This document shows positions 1-7,215 of a stretch of DNA of 15,245 nt, piece by piece. The translations under genes and the position numbers were made by a program. Origin of the DNA: CAYUNA01 sp047629355 (GTDB taxonomy: Bacteria > Bacteroidota > Bacteroidia > Chitinophagales > Saprospiraceae); the NCBI GenBank assembly GCA_047629355.1, contig JBLHWU010000162.1:1-15245 (forward strand), written 5' to 3'. The notes below the pieces were generated by a model that saw only the letters and a list, made by a program, of their open reading frames with translations, did no database searches and was not told the DNA's origin. Every line of letters starts with the position of its first letter. Positions within the stretch are counted from its first letter, which is position 1.

Positions 1-111
1 ATTGAAAAAACAGGTATTCAAGATGCCTCTAAAACCAGAGCAACAAAAGGCATTTTAAGCCATGTCTATGGAAAAATCGCTGCTTCTGCTGTTTTCTTGG
101 CTATCTTTTAA
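1..111 (+). CDS. C-terminal fragment of an unidentified protein
   Basis: The window opens inside a reading frame that runs 36 codons to a TAA at 109-111. The last ~20 residues (GKIAASAVFLAIF at the end) are hydrophobic and could be the final transmembrane helix of an integral membrane protein. I do not recognise the family from this tail. The start lies outside the window. It is convergent with the beta-helix gene at 362-1282. In the gap, a weak stem at 206-219 (AAGAT/ATCTT) followed by a T-run, and a hairpin at 234-259 (GGGTAGGT/ACCTAC-T-CCC), are the only candidate termination structures. Confidence is moderate that this is coding, since it could be chance, and nil for function. Confidence 0.45.
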   Translation: MEKTGIQDASKTRATKGILSHVYGKIAASAVFLAIF

Positions 112-361
112 CTTTTAATTCGCATAGCCTGTTAGTTTGCCTAAAGCTGAATTGAAACGAAGAATGACTGTTGGAGCTAAATATATTCTCATAGTTTTTC
201 TTCACAAGATATTAATCTTTTTTTAATTTCAATGGGTAGGTTATTTTTTACCTACTCCCTAACCTGAAACAAAGGCACATTTTGAAAATTACACTTGGTT
301 ATCTCTCACCTTTTTCACAATCTGCCCAACCGCAGCACGGCTAACTTTATCTACAGATGCT

Positions 362-1282
362 CTACATATTCGTCCCAGCCCCAACCTCCACTTGTTTCCG
401 CAATTCCGTCGAAGGCGCACCGCCATTATCCACATGCCAATCCTGTCCTGCTTGCGCTTTGTTATTCAAGAAAGTACAAAATTCTAATTGATTGTTCACC
501 AAATCAGCGCGACCCATGGAAAAGACACCGCCGCCAATTTTTGCTTCATTACTCACAAATTTACAGTTGGTAAATACCACGACACGTTTTCTATTTTTCG
601 TATAATTAAAAATCGCACCACCGCTTGTTGCCGCCAAATTACCAATGAAAGTACAGTTTTTGATATTTGGCATCGCGACACCTTCGTAACCATTATTAAA
701 AATTGCGCCGCCCTCGCTCGCTTGGTTGTACATAAAAATGCAGTTGCGAATCGTTGGGTTGGAAACGCCATTTTCACCATCATTGTACCAGCCTGCGCCC
801 GCACGAGTAAAGTCGCGCTCAACTGCTATTCCATCTGCATTGCCATCCGCAATCAAGAAGCCATCGACGAGGGTAGATTTGCTCACATTGCGGGTATAAA
901 TGACGGAAAAAGAATTGTCTAAATTATCTGCTCGACCGATATTGCCGCTCAAAGTCGTTGGGTGTTGTTTCCATTTGCGTTGTATCAATCTATCTTCCGT
1001 TCCTGCAAAACCACCGTATAATGCCACGCCGTCGTTCACCGTAAACATAATTCCTCGTGCTCGGTCGTTGCATTTGTTGCAATCGGCAGGGAAATAAATG
1101 CCTTCTGCCACCCAAATTTGCGTGCCTTTCATAGCCGCTTGGAGTGCGGATTGTAGGTCACCCGATGCGTTTTCCCAAGAAGACCCGTTGCCTGTTGCGC
1201 CTTCTTTTACAAAAGTAATATTGCCTGCGGAGAGTTGAATGCTGATTGCTAAAACAATGATTAGAATGATAGAAACTTTCAT
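362..1282 (-). CDS. Secreted right-handed beta-helix (Pmp-like repeat) protein
   Basis: 306 aa. The N-terminus (MKVSIILIIVLAISIQLSAG) is a classic signal peptide, so the product is exported. Next comes a block typical of Bacteroidota secreted beta-helix proteins, with GATGNGSSWENA near residues 28-39 and then GTQIWVAEGIY. From about residue 170 onward there are recurring coils of the type N-C-x-F-x-x-N followed by GGAIF(N) at three or more positions, as in parallel beta-helix and polymorphic outer-membrane-protein repeats. Such folds act in adhesion or polysaccharide binding/cleavage, but no catalytic residues can be assigned. No C-terminal type IX sorting domain is visible, and the protein is short for this group, whose members often exceed 500 aa. 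It could therefore be a periplasmic or lipid-independent surface form, or a trimmed relative. The start at 1282 is supported by the signal peptide beginning there. Confidence 0.8.
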   Translation of the reverse strand: MKVSIILIIVLAISIQLSAGNITFVKEGATGNGSSWENASGDLQSALQAAMKGTQIWVAEGIYFPADCNKCNDRARGIMFTVNDGVALYGGFAGTEDRLIQRKWKQHPTTLSGNIGRADNLDNSFSVIYTRNVSKSTLVDGFLIADGNADGIAVERDFTRAGAGWYNDGENGVSNPTIRNCIFMYNQASEGGAIFNNGYEGVAMPNIKNCTFIGNLAATSGGAIFNYTKNRKRVVVFTNCKFVSNEAKIGGGVFSMGRADLVNNQLEFCTFLNNKAQAGQDWHVDNGGAPSTELRKQVEVGAGTNM

Positions 1283-1699
1283 AATGAGTAAGTTTGGATT
1301 TGGTATAAAAAATGCCTTTTCCCTAAAAAAGCAATTCTAAGTTTTAAAAAGGGAGGTGAATAAGGGCTAGTTTCTAAAGTTTTATATAGGAGGCGGAAGG
1401 CGGAAATCATTTGAGAGAATATTGTAAAGATACGAGCATTTTTGTGACGAAAAGCCGTAAGATGATGTTATTGGTACGGCTAAATATTGTTTCAGTAGTT
1501 TTTGAGTACTATTTTATACTTGAATACGCAGATTTACGGATGAGGAAAGATGCAATTGGGCTTATTTAAGTTTTTTGTACTATTTTAAAATACTAAAAAC
1601 TGTCTTTTTGATATATATATGTTACATTTTATATAAAATGTGACTGGCTAAAATTTGATTATTTTATAAAAATAAGCTATTTAGTACTGCGTGACACAA
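1283..1699. other. Intergenic region upstream of the beta-helix gene
   Basis: No credible gene is visible on either strand. The stretch is AT-rich and holds two compact palindromes: an imperfect one near 1571-1602 (GTTTTTTGTACTATTTT paired with AAAATACTAAAAAC) and the near-perfect one at 1621-1644, listed separately. It should carry the promoter of the beta-helix gene on the minus strand, but I could not find a convincing TAnnTTTG element. Confidence 0.5.
1621..1644. repeat. 24-bp near-perfect palindrome
   Basis: The core ACATTTTATATAAAATGT (1624-1641) is a perfect 18-bp palindrome. The flanking GTT/GAC extends it to 24 bp with one mismatched pair. There is no loop and no T-run beyond the symmetry itself, so a protein-binding dyad is at least as likely as a terminator. 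Low-complexity AT sequence makes chance origin possible. Confidence 0.45.
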
Positions 1700-1857
1700 G
1701 GCAATAACAACTAATAAATTAAACATTTTATGCTGCCCTTTTCCATTCTAAGAAATCCTAAAAAATGAACCATAATGTCAACTATGCTTAATTTTTAAAA
1801 TCTCTTAGAATGAAAAATGGCTAGCCTAAAACGTCCAATTTATTAATTGTAATTGCC
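1700..1857. repeat. Long imperfect palindrome A (~158 bp), upstream of crtI
   Basis: The left arm (1700-1765) aligns to the reverse complement of the right arm (1792-1857) with 53 of 66 positions identical by eye and no gaps. The loop is about 26 nt. Eight of nine transition differences would be G-U pairs in a minus-strand transcript. Weak symmetry may continue outward (TAGTACTGCG on the left, CGCTAC on the right). It does not share the tips or cores of the palindromes further right, apart from a possible GTAC..GTGACAC resemblance to the tip of the 6130-6294 element. Confidence 0.8.
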
Positions 1858-1951
1858 CAAATTTATTCAACTGCGCTACGAATTCAAAGAAACTTTGTTA
1901 CACAATATTTAAATTCATAGTCCTTAATATTTTTGCTGTCTCAAAAACATT

Positions 1952-1980
1952 TTGCTGGACTTCCCGTTATGATATGTTTT
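1952..1980 (+). promoter_or_regulatory. Candidate crtI promoter (Bacteroidota type)
   Basis: TTG at 1952-1954 and TATGTTTT at 1973-1980 (one mismatch to TAnnTTTG) are separated by 18 bp, close to the -33/-7 spacing described for Bacteroidota sigma-ABfr promoters. It lies ~44 bp upstream of the crtI ATG. AT-rich DNA produces such matches often, so this is tentative. Confidence 0.3.
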
Positions 1981-2023
1981 ACAGTACTATTAAACAAACA
2001 AACTATTTAATTTTTAAGACTAC

Positions 2024-3511
2024 ATGCCTAAAAATGTCACCATCATCGGCGCAGGATTCTCTGGATTGGCTGCTGCAACTTGTTTAGCACAGCGCGGTTT
2101 TGACGTCACTATTTTGGAAAAAAACAGCGTTCCTGGAGGGCGTGCTCGCAAATTCGAAGTCGATGGTTTTAACTTCGACATGGGACCGAGTTGGTATTGG
2201 ATGCCTGATGTTTTTGATGATTATTTTGCGCTCTTTGGTAAAAAAACTGCGGATTATTACGATTTAAAACGGCTTGACCCATCGTATCGCGTGGTTTTTG
2301 GAAAAGACGAAGTAATGAATGTGCCCGCTAAAATGTCGGAATTGGAAGCGATGTTTGAAAGTTATGAAAAGGGGAGCGCGGCAAATTTGCGAAAATTTCT
2401 ATCAGAAGCAGAGTATAAGTATAAAGTCGGAATGGGCGAATTTGTCCATAAACCGAGCCTGTCCATTTTTGAATTTGTTGATTTACGAATTTTCAAAAGT
2501 ATGTTTCGATTGCAGATGTTTACTTCCATGTCAAAACATGTCAATCAGCTTTTCAAAAATAAAAAACTAATTCAACTCCTAGAATTTCCCGTACTTTTTC
2601 TCGGTGCTACACCTGAGAATACGCCTGCGATGTACAGTTTGATGAACTACGCCGACATGACCTTGGGGACTTGGTATCCGATGGGCGGAATGCACAAAAT
2701 TATCGAAGGAATGGTCGATTTGGCGGAAGAAATGGGCGTCAAAATTTTGTTGAATCAAGAAGTAAAAGAAATAAAAATTGAAAAGAATACAGTCGTCTCT
2801 TTAGAAACGGCAACTGATTCATTTCCGACGGATGTAGTGGTTGGTGCGGCAGATTATCACCATGTGGAACAACAGCTAATTCCAAAATCGCACCGTAAAT
2901 ACGATGAAGCTTACTGGGAAAAACGGACGATGGCGCCGTCTAGTTTGCTATTCTATTTAGGTATCAACAAAAAGCTCAAAAATTTAAAACACCATAACTT
3001 ATTTTTTGACGAAGATTTCAAGCATCACGCTTATCAGATTTACGAAAGTCCAGCATGGCCGGATGCGCCGCTTTTTTACGTTTGTGTACCTTCTATTACG
3101 GATGAATCGGTTGCGCCTGAAGGTTGTGAAAACGTGTTTTTACTCGTTCCTGTAGCGCCAGGTTTGGAGGATACAGAAGAGATTCGGGAGCGATATTATG
3201 ACTTGATAATGGAGCGTTTGGAAGATTTGACGGAACAAAACGTTCGGGATGCTGTGATTTACAAACGGTCGTTTGCACATCGAGATTTTGAAAGTGATTA
3301 TCATGCTTTTCGGGGTAATGCTTATGGTCTAGCAAATACTTTGTTACAGACTGCGTTTTTAAAGCCGAAAATGAAGAGTAATAAAATAAAAAATCTGTAT
3401 TATGCGGGTCAATTGACGACACCGGGACCAGGAGTGCCGCCGTCGTTGATTTCGGGGCAAGTTGTGGCGAAAAAAATTACAGAAAAATATGGAGATTCGG
3501 CTAATACTTAA
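2024..3511 (+). CDS. crtI: Phytoene desaturase (CrtI type)
   Basis: 495 aa, the usual CrtI length. The N-terminus carries the FAD-binding dinucleotide fold VTIIGAGFSGLAAA (GxGxxG at residues 9-14), followed by the family signature VPGGRARKF and DMGPSWY. The C-terminal signature NLYYAGQLTTPGPGVPPSLISG is split over 3391-3455 and is diagnostic of CrtI-type carotenoid desaturases. The enzyme introduces double bonds into phytoene, usually four steps to lycopene in bacteria, using FAD at the membrane surface. The next gene, 74 bp downstream, is crtB, which supplies the substrate, so co-transcription is likely. The start is chosen because the Rossmann motif begins four residues in. The 3-4 step specificity cannot be read from sequence. 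Related diapophytoene desaturases are less likely given the CrtB and CrtZ neighbours. Confidence 0.95.
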   Translation: MPKNVTIIGAGFSGLAAATCLAQRGFDVTILEKNSVPGGRARKFEVDGFNFDMGPSWYWMPDVFDDYFALFGKKTADYYDLKRLDPSYRVVFGKDEVMNVPAKMSELEAMFESYEKGSAANLRKFLSEAEYKYKVGMGEFVHKPSLSIFEFVDLRIFKSMFRLQMFTSMSKHVNQLFKNKKLIQLLEFPVLFLGATPENTPAMYSLMNYADMTLGTWYPMGGMHKIIEGMVDLAEEMGVKILLNQEVKEIKIEKNTVVSLETATDSFPTDVVVGAADYHHVEQQLIPKSHRKYDEAYWEKRTMAPSSLLFYLGINKKLKNLKHHNLFFDEDFKHHAYQIYESPAWPDAPLFYVCVPSITDESVAPEGCENVFLLVPVAPGLEDTEEIRERYYDLIMERLEDLTEQNVRDAVIYKRSFAHRDFESDYHAFRGNAYGLANTLLQTAFLKPKMKSNKIKNLYYAGQLTTPGPGVPPSLISGQVVAKKITEKYGDSANT

Positions 3512-3585
3512 TCGACAAGTTTACTAAACTTAGAATCAAAACTTAGAATAACCCCGAGAAAGACCTTATTTTAAACTATGGTACA

Positions 3586-4428
3586 ATGAATCCACAAGAG
3601 TTATATAACAATACCTGCCGCGAATGTAGTTCGCTAATTACCCGTCGATACAGCACCTCTTTTTCGATGGGCATTCGTGTTTTTGATAAGAAATTTCGGA
3701 TGCCAATTTACGCCGTTTATGGCTTCGTGCGCTTTGCCGATGAAATTGTCGATACCTTTCACGAGTTCGATAAAGGAGCCTTACTGACCCGTTTTCGGCA
3801 AGATACTTACACGGCGATTGAGGGGAAAATTAGCTTGAATCCAGTGCTGCATTCCTTCCAAGAAGTTGTCCACAAATATGGTATTGAAACGGAATTAATT
3901 GATGCCTTTTTGGACAGTATGGAAATGGATTTGTATTTCAATACTTACGAAGATAGTTTGTACAATCAGTATATCTACGGCTCGGCAGAAGTAGTTGGTT
4001 TGATGTGCTTGCGGGTATTTTGTGAAGGAGATAATGCAGAATATGAAAAATTGAAATCGCCTGCTCAAAGTTTGGGTTCGGCTTTTCAAAAAATCAATTT
4101 CCTGCGCGATATGAAGAGTGATTTTGATGAAAGAGGACGCGTTTATTTTCCTGGTGTTGATTTTACTAACTTTACAAATGAAGACAAAATACGCATCGAA
4201 GCGGATATTAAAAAAGACTTTGATGATGGATTAATTGGTATTATGAATTTGCCAGAAGGTTCAAAATTTGGTGTTTATCTGGCTTACGTTTACTATATTA
4301 ATTTATTTGCAAAAATCAAAAAGGCTACAGCTGCAGTTGTTAAGGAACAACGAATTCGAGTGAAGGATAGTCGGAAATTTTACCTGCTTTGTAGCTCTGC
4401 GGTGAAGATGCGATTGAATATGCTTTAG
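3586..4428 (+). CDS. crtB: Phytoene synthase
   Basis: 280 aa, normal for bacterial CrtB. It condenses two geranylgeranyl diphosphates to phytoene. Both Asp-rich diphosphate/Mg-binding motifs are present: DEIVD at residues 52-56 within RFADEIVDTF, and DMKSD at 175-179 within NFLRDMKSDFDERGRVYFP. The N-terminal TRRYSTSFSMG motif is also typical of squalene/phytoene synthases. The ATG at 3586 is chosen over an ATG at 3578, which reaches a stop after three codons. The gene follows crtI by 74 bp and precedes crtZ by 372 bp. That wider second gap is filled largely by a palindromic repeat, so crtZ may be transcribed separately or attenuated. Confidence 0.95.
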   Translation: MNPQELYNNTCRECSSLITRRYSTSFSMGIRVFDKKFRMPIYAVYGFVRFADEIVDTFHEFDKGALLTRFRQDTYTAIEGKISLNPVLHSFQEVVHKYGIETELIDAFLDSMEMDLYFNTYEDSLYNQYIYGSAEVVGLMCLRVFCEGDNAEYEKLKSPAQSLGSAFQKINFLRDMKSDFDERGRVYFPGVDFTNFTNEDKIRIEADIKKDFDDGLIGIMNLPEGSKFGVYLAYVYYINLFAKIKKATAAVVKEQRIRVKDSRKFYLLCSSAVKMRLNML

Positions 4429-4591
4429 ACGGCGCACGGTTTTCGGCACAGGGCTTACAGGAGATTCGAAATAGTTGAAAGATTCGGAATTTTGTCATTT
4501 TTATTTCAAAAGAGATAAGATAGCTTGGTTTTTTAAAACAGAAATCTCAACTTCACTGTTTAAAAATGATAGGCCGATATATTTATAACTA

Positions 4592-4782
4592 AGTAACGGT
4601 AAAATAATAAGTCCGCCAACTAACAACGTTTATTTTGTTCTTTTTCTCCACTTCGGTCGAAATGACAAAAGATGTTTACTTTTTAAATAGGAATTATCTC
4701 TACATAATGACTGTTTCAAAAGTGGAAAATAAGGACAAAAGAAATACTTGGTAGCTGGCGGAGTTATTTTTTTACCGTTACT
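4592..4782. repeat. Long imperfect palindrome D1 (~191 bp) between crtB and crtZ
   Basis: The ends read AGTAACGGTAAAA (from 4592) and TTTTACCGTTACT (to 4782). The arms continue inward through TCCGCCA(A/G)CTA with small gaps for 50-60 nt. The tip is shared with the 5931-6089 element (AGTAACG..TGAAA.AATAA), so they belong to one family. It occupies most of the 372-bp crtB-crtZ gap. The rest of that gap (4429-4591) shows no gene. Confidence 0.75.
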
Positions 4783-4800
4783 AACCATACTTTAAAAGAA

Positions 4801-5292
4801 ATGACTGCATTAATATATATAGGAATCACTCTAGCGACAGTTGTAGCGATGGAATTTGTGGCGTGGTTTGCGCATAAATATCTCATGCACGGGTTACTGT
4901 GGGCTTGGCACGAAGACCATCACAATCCGCATGACAATGATGGCTTTTTTGAAAAGAATGACCGTTTTTTCTTGGTTTTTGCCATTCCGAGCATGTTTAG
5001 TTTTATTGCTGGGTCAGCGACGCCATATTTTTGGTTGACGTTTGTGGGTATCGGCATTTCAATTTATGGATTGATTTATTTCTTAATTCACGACGTCTAT
5101 ATTCACCGTCGATTTAGTTGGTTTAAACAATTGGAGAACAAGTTTTCGCGAGCGATTTTGCGTGCACATGGTTCACATCATGCGGTGCAGACGAAGGAGA
5201 ATTGTGAGTCGTTTGGCTTATTAGTCGTTGCGGATAAGTATTATAAAAAGCGGAGTGAATGGACAAAAGAGGATAAGGAATCGGCTTATTAA
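4801..5292 (+). CDS. crtZ: Beta-carotene 3-hydroxylase
   Basis: 163 aa, in the CrtZ range. It is a membrane non-heme di-iron oxygenase of the fatty-acid-hydroxylase superfamily that adds 3-OH groups to beta-ionone rings (beta-carotene to zeaxanthin). The full histidine set is visible: HKYLMH (25-30), HEDHH (37-41), HDVYIH (97-102) and HGSHH (123-127). Hydrophobic stretches near residues 4-23, 57-71 and 78-98 fit membrane helices flanking the His clusters. The product needs cyclised carotenoids, yet no crtY or crtYcd-type lycopene cyclase lies in the window, so that step is encoded elsewhere. The gene ends at the edge of a palindrome shared with the convergent gene at 5395-5901. Confidence 0.92.
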   Translation: MTALIYIGITLATVVAMEFVAWFAHKYLMHGLLWAWHEDHHNPHDNDGFFEKNDRFFLVFAIPSMFSFIAGSATPYFWLTFVGIGISIYGLIYFLIHDVYIHRRFSWFKQLENKFSRAILRAHGSHHAVQTKENCESFGLLVVADKYYKKRSEWTKEDKESAY

Positions 5293-5394
5293 AAGAGTCC
5301 AGAGGTCAGAACATTCCACTGTTAGAAGTCAGAAAAAAGCACTGAATTCTCTGACTTCTGACAGCGTAGTGGTCTCACTTCTGATTTCTTTTAA
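5289..5394. terminator. Stop-to-stop palindrome, likely bidirectional terminator
   Basis: The whole gap between the convergent genes is an imperfect palindrome. TTAAAAGA (5289-5296) mirrors TCTTTTAA (5387-5394). Inside, CCACT-GTTAGAAGTCAGA (5316-5333) mirrors TCTGACTTCTGAC...AGTGG (to 5372). It starts within the crtZ stop codon and ends one base before the stop of the opposing gene. TCAGAAGTCAGA-type units also recur directly. Its position suits termination from both sides, but the arms are longer than a normal intrinsic terminator. Confidence 0.6.
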
Positions 5395-5901
5395 TCAATT
5401 TAAATTTAAATCCAAAATACGCAGCCGATATTTCTTACTCGGCTTCCCCTTTTTAGAAAATTTATATGTTTTTGAAGTAAATAACAATCGCAATAAAGCG
5501 CCCGTCGCCAGAGCAGAACCCATAATAATATAATCTCCTTTCTGAAAACTATGCTCCTCATCCACTGCCGAAGCAATTGCGGTATAAGCTGCCCAAAGCG
5601 GAGCAAAAAGCATGATTTGATTCCCTAAATTTTGTGACCACTTCTTGTTTTCCGACAGTTTCATCCCCACGATTTGGTCAAGCGGCGTATGTCCATCAAC
5701 AAAAAGCAACCAATTATTTTCGTAGTTCAAGTCTACCAATACGCGCGTGTACCACTGTCCATCTTTGGTCTGAAAAGTGATTTCGCTTCCTTGATAGAAC
5801 TTAATGGTTTTGCTGCTGTGCAACCGTTCAATTTGCAACATCTTTTGACTAAAAAGGGCGCAAGTGGAAAAGAGTAGAAGGAAAGTAAATAGGAAACGCA
5901 T
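5395..5901 (-). CDS. Exported membrane protein of unknown function
   Basis: 168 aa, not recognised as a named family. MRFLFTFLLLFSTCALFSQK is a signal peptide with the Bacteroidota-typical FSQK cleavage region. A soluble part (about residues 20-85) follows, with LHSSKTIKFYQGSEITFQTKDG and a second strand-rich segment. Then come two hydrophobic stretches, IMLFAPLWAAYTAIASAV and IIMGSALATGALLRLLF. The C-terminus is basic (TYKFSKKGKPSKKYRLRILDLN). The layout suggests an envelope protein with a periplasmic domain and a helical hairpin in a membrane. I believe similar small hypotheticals occur in other Bacteroidota, but cannot assign a role. A palindromic repeat begins 29 bp upstream of the start. 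Confidence 0.7.
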   Translation of the reverse strand: MRFLFTFLLLFSTCALFSQKMLQIERLHSSKTIKFYQGSEITFQTKDGQWYTRVLVDLNYENNWLLFVDGHTPLDQIVGMKLSENKKWSQNLGNQIMLFAPLWAAYTAIASAVDEEHSFQKGDYIIMGSALATGALLRLLFTSKTYKFSKKGKPSKKYRLRILDLNLN

Positions 5902-5930
5902 ATATTGGATGTTTAGAGTTTTGGATGTTT

Positions 5931-6089
5931 AGTAACGATGAAAGAATAAGTTACTCAACTGGACAGAGGATAATTTTTCTCAGTTTTTGCTTGAAAGAAG
6001 GATAATTGTTGATACTTTGACTGATTTCAAGTGAAAATTGAGGATAATTTGTCCTGTCCAGTTGGGGAAGTTATTTTTTCACCGTTACT
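5931..6089. repeat. Long imperfect palindrome D2 (~159 bp)
   Basis: The left arm AGTAACGATGAAAGAATAAG (from 5931) mirrors CTTATT-like sequence ending ACCGTTACT at 6089. The first 36 positions of the arms match with about five mismatches, including a fully conserved CAACTGGACAG. Past that, GGATAATT occurs in both arms at a shifted register. The tip is shared with the 4592-4782 element. It lies upstream of the start of the 5395-5901 gene. Confidence 0.78.
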
Positions 6090-6129
6090 TAGGACTGCTA
6101 AAAAAATAACTATAGATTCTTTTCCATAT

Positions 6130-6294
6130 AAGTACGTGACATTATTTATTGGGGTAAAATTTGAAAGCAAGATTTTTTCGATAGTTTTCTTTTAAAAATC
6201 GTTGCATGGTCTACATCACGGAACTATTTTTAAGAGGAAAATAGCGGAATAAAGATGTTTTCAAATTACCCCAATAAATAGTGTCACGTACTTA
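6130..6294. repeat. Long imperfect palindrome B (~165 bp)
   Basis: The outer arms TAAGTACGTGACA.TATTTATTGGGGTAA match over 29 of 30 positions, and pairing then resumes with small gaps through TTGAAA and a T-rich stem to a central loop. The right arm contains GGAAAATAGCGG (6236-6247), found also in the element at 7216-7323. Of the remaining 5902-6495 intergenic region, 6090-6129 and 6295-6495 show no gene or clear signal beyond AT-rich sequence. Confidence 0.82.
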
Positions 6295-6495
6295 GTATAT
6301 TTTGCCTTCATTTTTTACATTTAAAAATGTTCATTATATCAATATAAATCGCACTTTTAAAGCAAAAACTGAGAACAAAATAGCTCTCCCAATAAACTAC
6401 ACTTACTTATTTCGCATTTCTTAGAAATTTAGCAATCGAGAGATCCAAATTTCTAAATATCCAAACATCCAAATAGCTATATCAAGGGAGTAATT

Positions 6496-6912
6496 TTATC
6501 TCTTTTGGTTGTTTGACGATTGAATTTCGTTTCTTTTTTTCAAAAAACGGCGACTCATGCGGCGCATGGACTCTTCGATTTTAGGTAATTTCATCGGCTC
6601 TCTCGCTGTGTAAATGACCATAAATGCGTACTGTTTGCCGTCGTCTTTGGTTCGGTCGTAAAGCCAGCTTTTATTCAATCGCCAAGCTTCCCGAACAAGT
6701 CTGCGCAGTTGATTGCGGTCAACCGCTTTGGGGAATGCTCGCTTAGGTACACTTAGTGAAAATTTTACAGGGAAATCGCCCTGAATTTCGTGCATTTCTA
6801 ACCATACCAAACGCAGTGGATACATTCCAAAGGACTGTCCGTCTGAGAATAATTTACCGATGATTTTTCGGCTTTTTAATCGCTCGGCTTTTTTGAAAGT
6901 GCAAGTTGACAT
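6496..6912 (-). CDS. rnpA: Ribonuclease P protein component
   Basis: 138 aa from the ATG at 6912. RnpA binds the RNase P RNA and helps 5'-end maturation of tRNA precursors. The diagnostic basic motif RNQLRRLVREAWR lies at residues 66-78, preceded by FSLSVPKRAFPKAVDRN, and the N-terminus FKKAERLKSRKIIGKLFSDG is the normal RnpA opening. The open frame runs 55 codons further upstream (to 7077), but that extension is the read-through of a palindromic repeat and lies outside the family's normal size of ~115-140 aa, so the downstream ATG is preferred. No rpmH gene is adjacent, unlike the order in many bacteria. The repeat ends only two bases upstream of the start codon, leaving no ordinary ribosome-binding site outside the hairpin arm. 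Confidence 0.9.
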   Translation of the reverse strand: MSTCTFKKAERLKSRKIIGKLFSDGQSFGMYPLRLVWLEMHEIQGDFPVKFSLSVPKRAFPKAVDRNQLRRLVREAWRLNKSWLYDRTKDDGKQYAFMVIYTAREPMKLPKIEESMRRMSRRFLKKRNEIQSSNNQKR

Positions 6913-6914
6913 AG

Positions 6915-7075
6915 GAAGTTGTTTAAGAATGTTTGTTGAGGCTATAAAAATAAGATTTTTGCTCCGATTGGGGCTTTTTTTGAGTTGTATAGCTCCGCTA
7001 TGGGACGAAAAAAAAGTTTTAATTGGAGCAAAAATCTTATTTTTAGAGACCAATGAAACATTTTTAAACAACTTC
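6915..7075. repeat. Long imperfect palindrome E (~161 bp) abutting the rnpA start
   Basis: GAAGTTGTTTAA.AATGTTT (from 6915) mirrors AAACATT.TTAAACAACTTC (to 7075). Pairing continues through a perfect inner block, TAAAAATAAGATTTTTGCTCC in one arm and its complement in the other. About 54 of 66 arm positions agree. At the apex is a small perfect hairpin, ATAGC-TCC-GCTAT (6989-7001). Six of seven transition differences, including a GGGG/AAAA block, would be G-U pairs in a plus-strand transcript, antisense to rnpA. Confidence 0.82.
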
Positions 7076-7215
7076 AAGGCAAATATCCAAACTTTTATGG
7101 TAGGAAGCCATCATTTTTTTAAAATAAATCTAAAACGTATGTATTTGCCAAATAATGAAGGATGAATGATGCGTAATGAATGGTCGGAAACAGAGCGATT
7201 TTTACTGTTTATAAT

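Noticed and set aside
488..1097. Plus-strand open frames opposite the beta-helix gene
   Set aside because: They have no recognisable domain and lie wholly over a minus-strand gene with signal peptide and repeat structure.
6913..7077. 55-residue N-terminal extension of RnpA
   Set aside because: The extra codons are the read-through of palindrome E. The RnpA family begins at the FKKAERL segment, and the ATG at 6912 fits the normal length.
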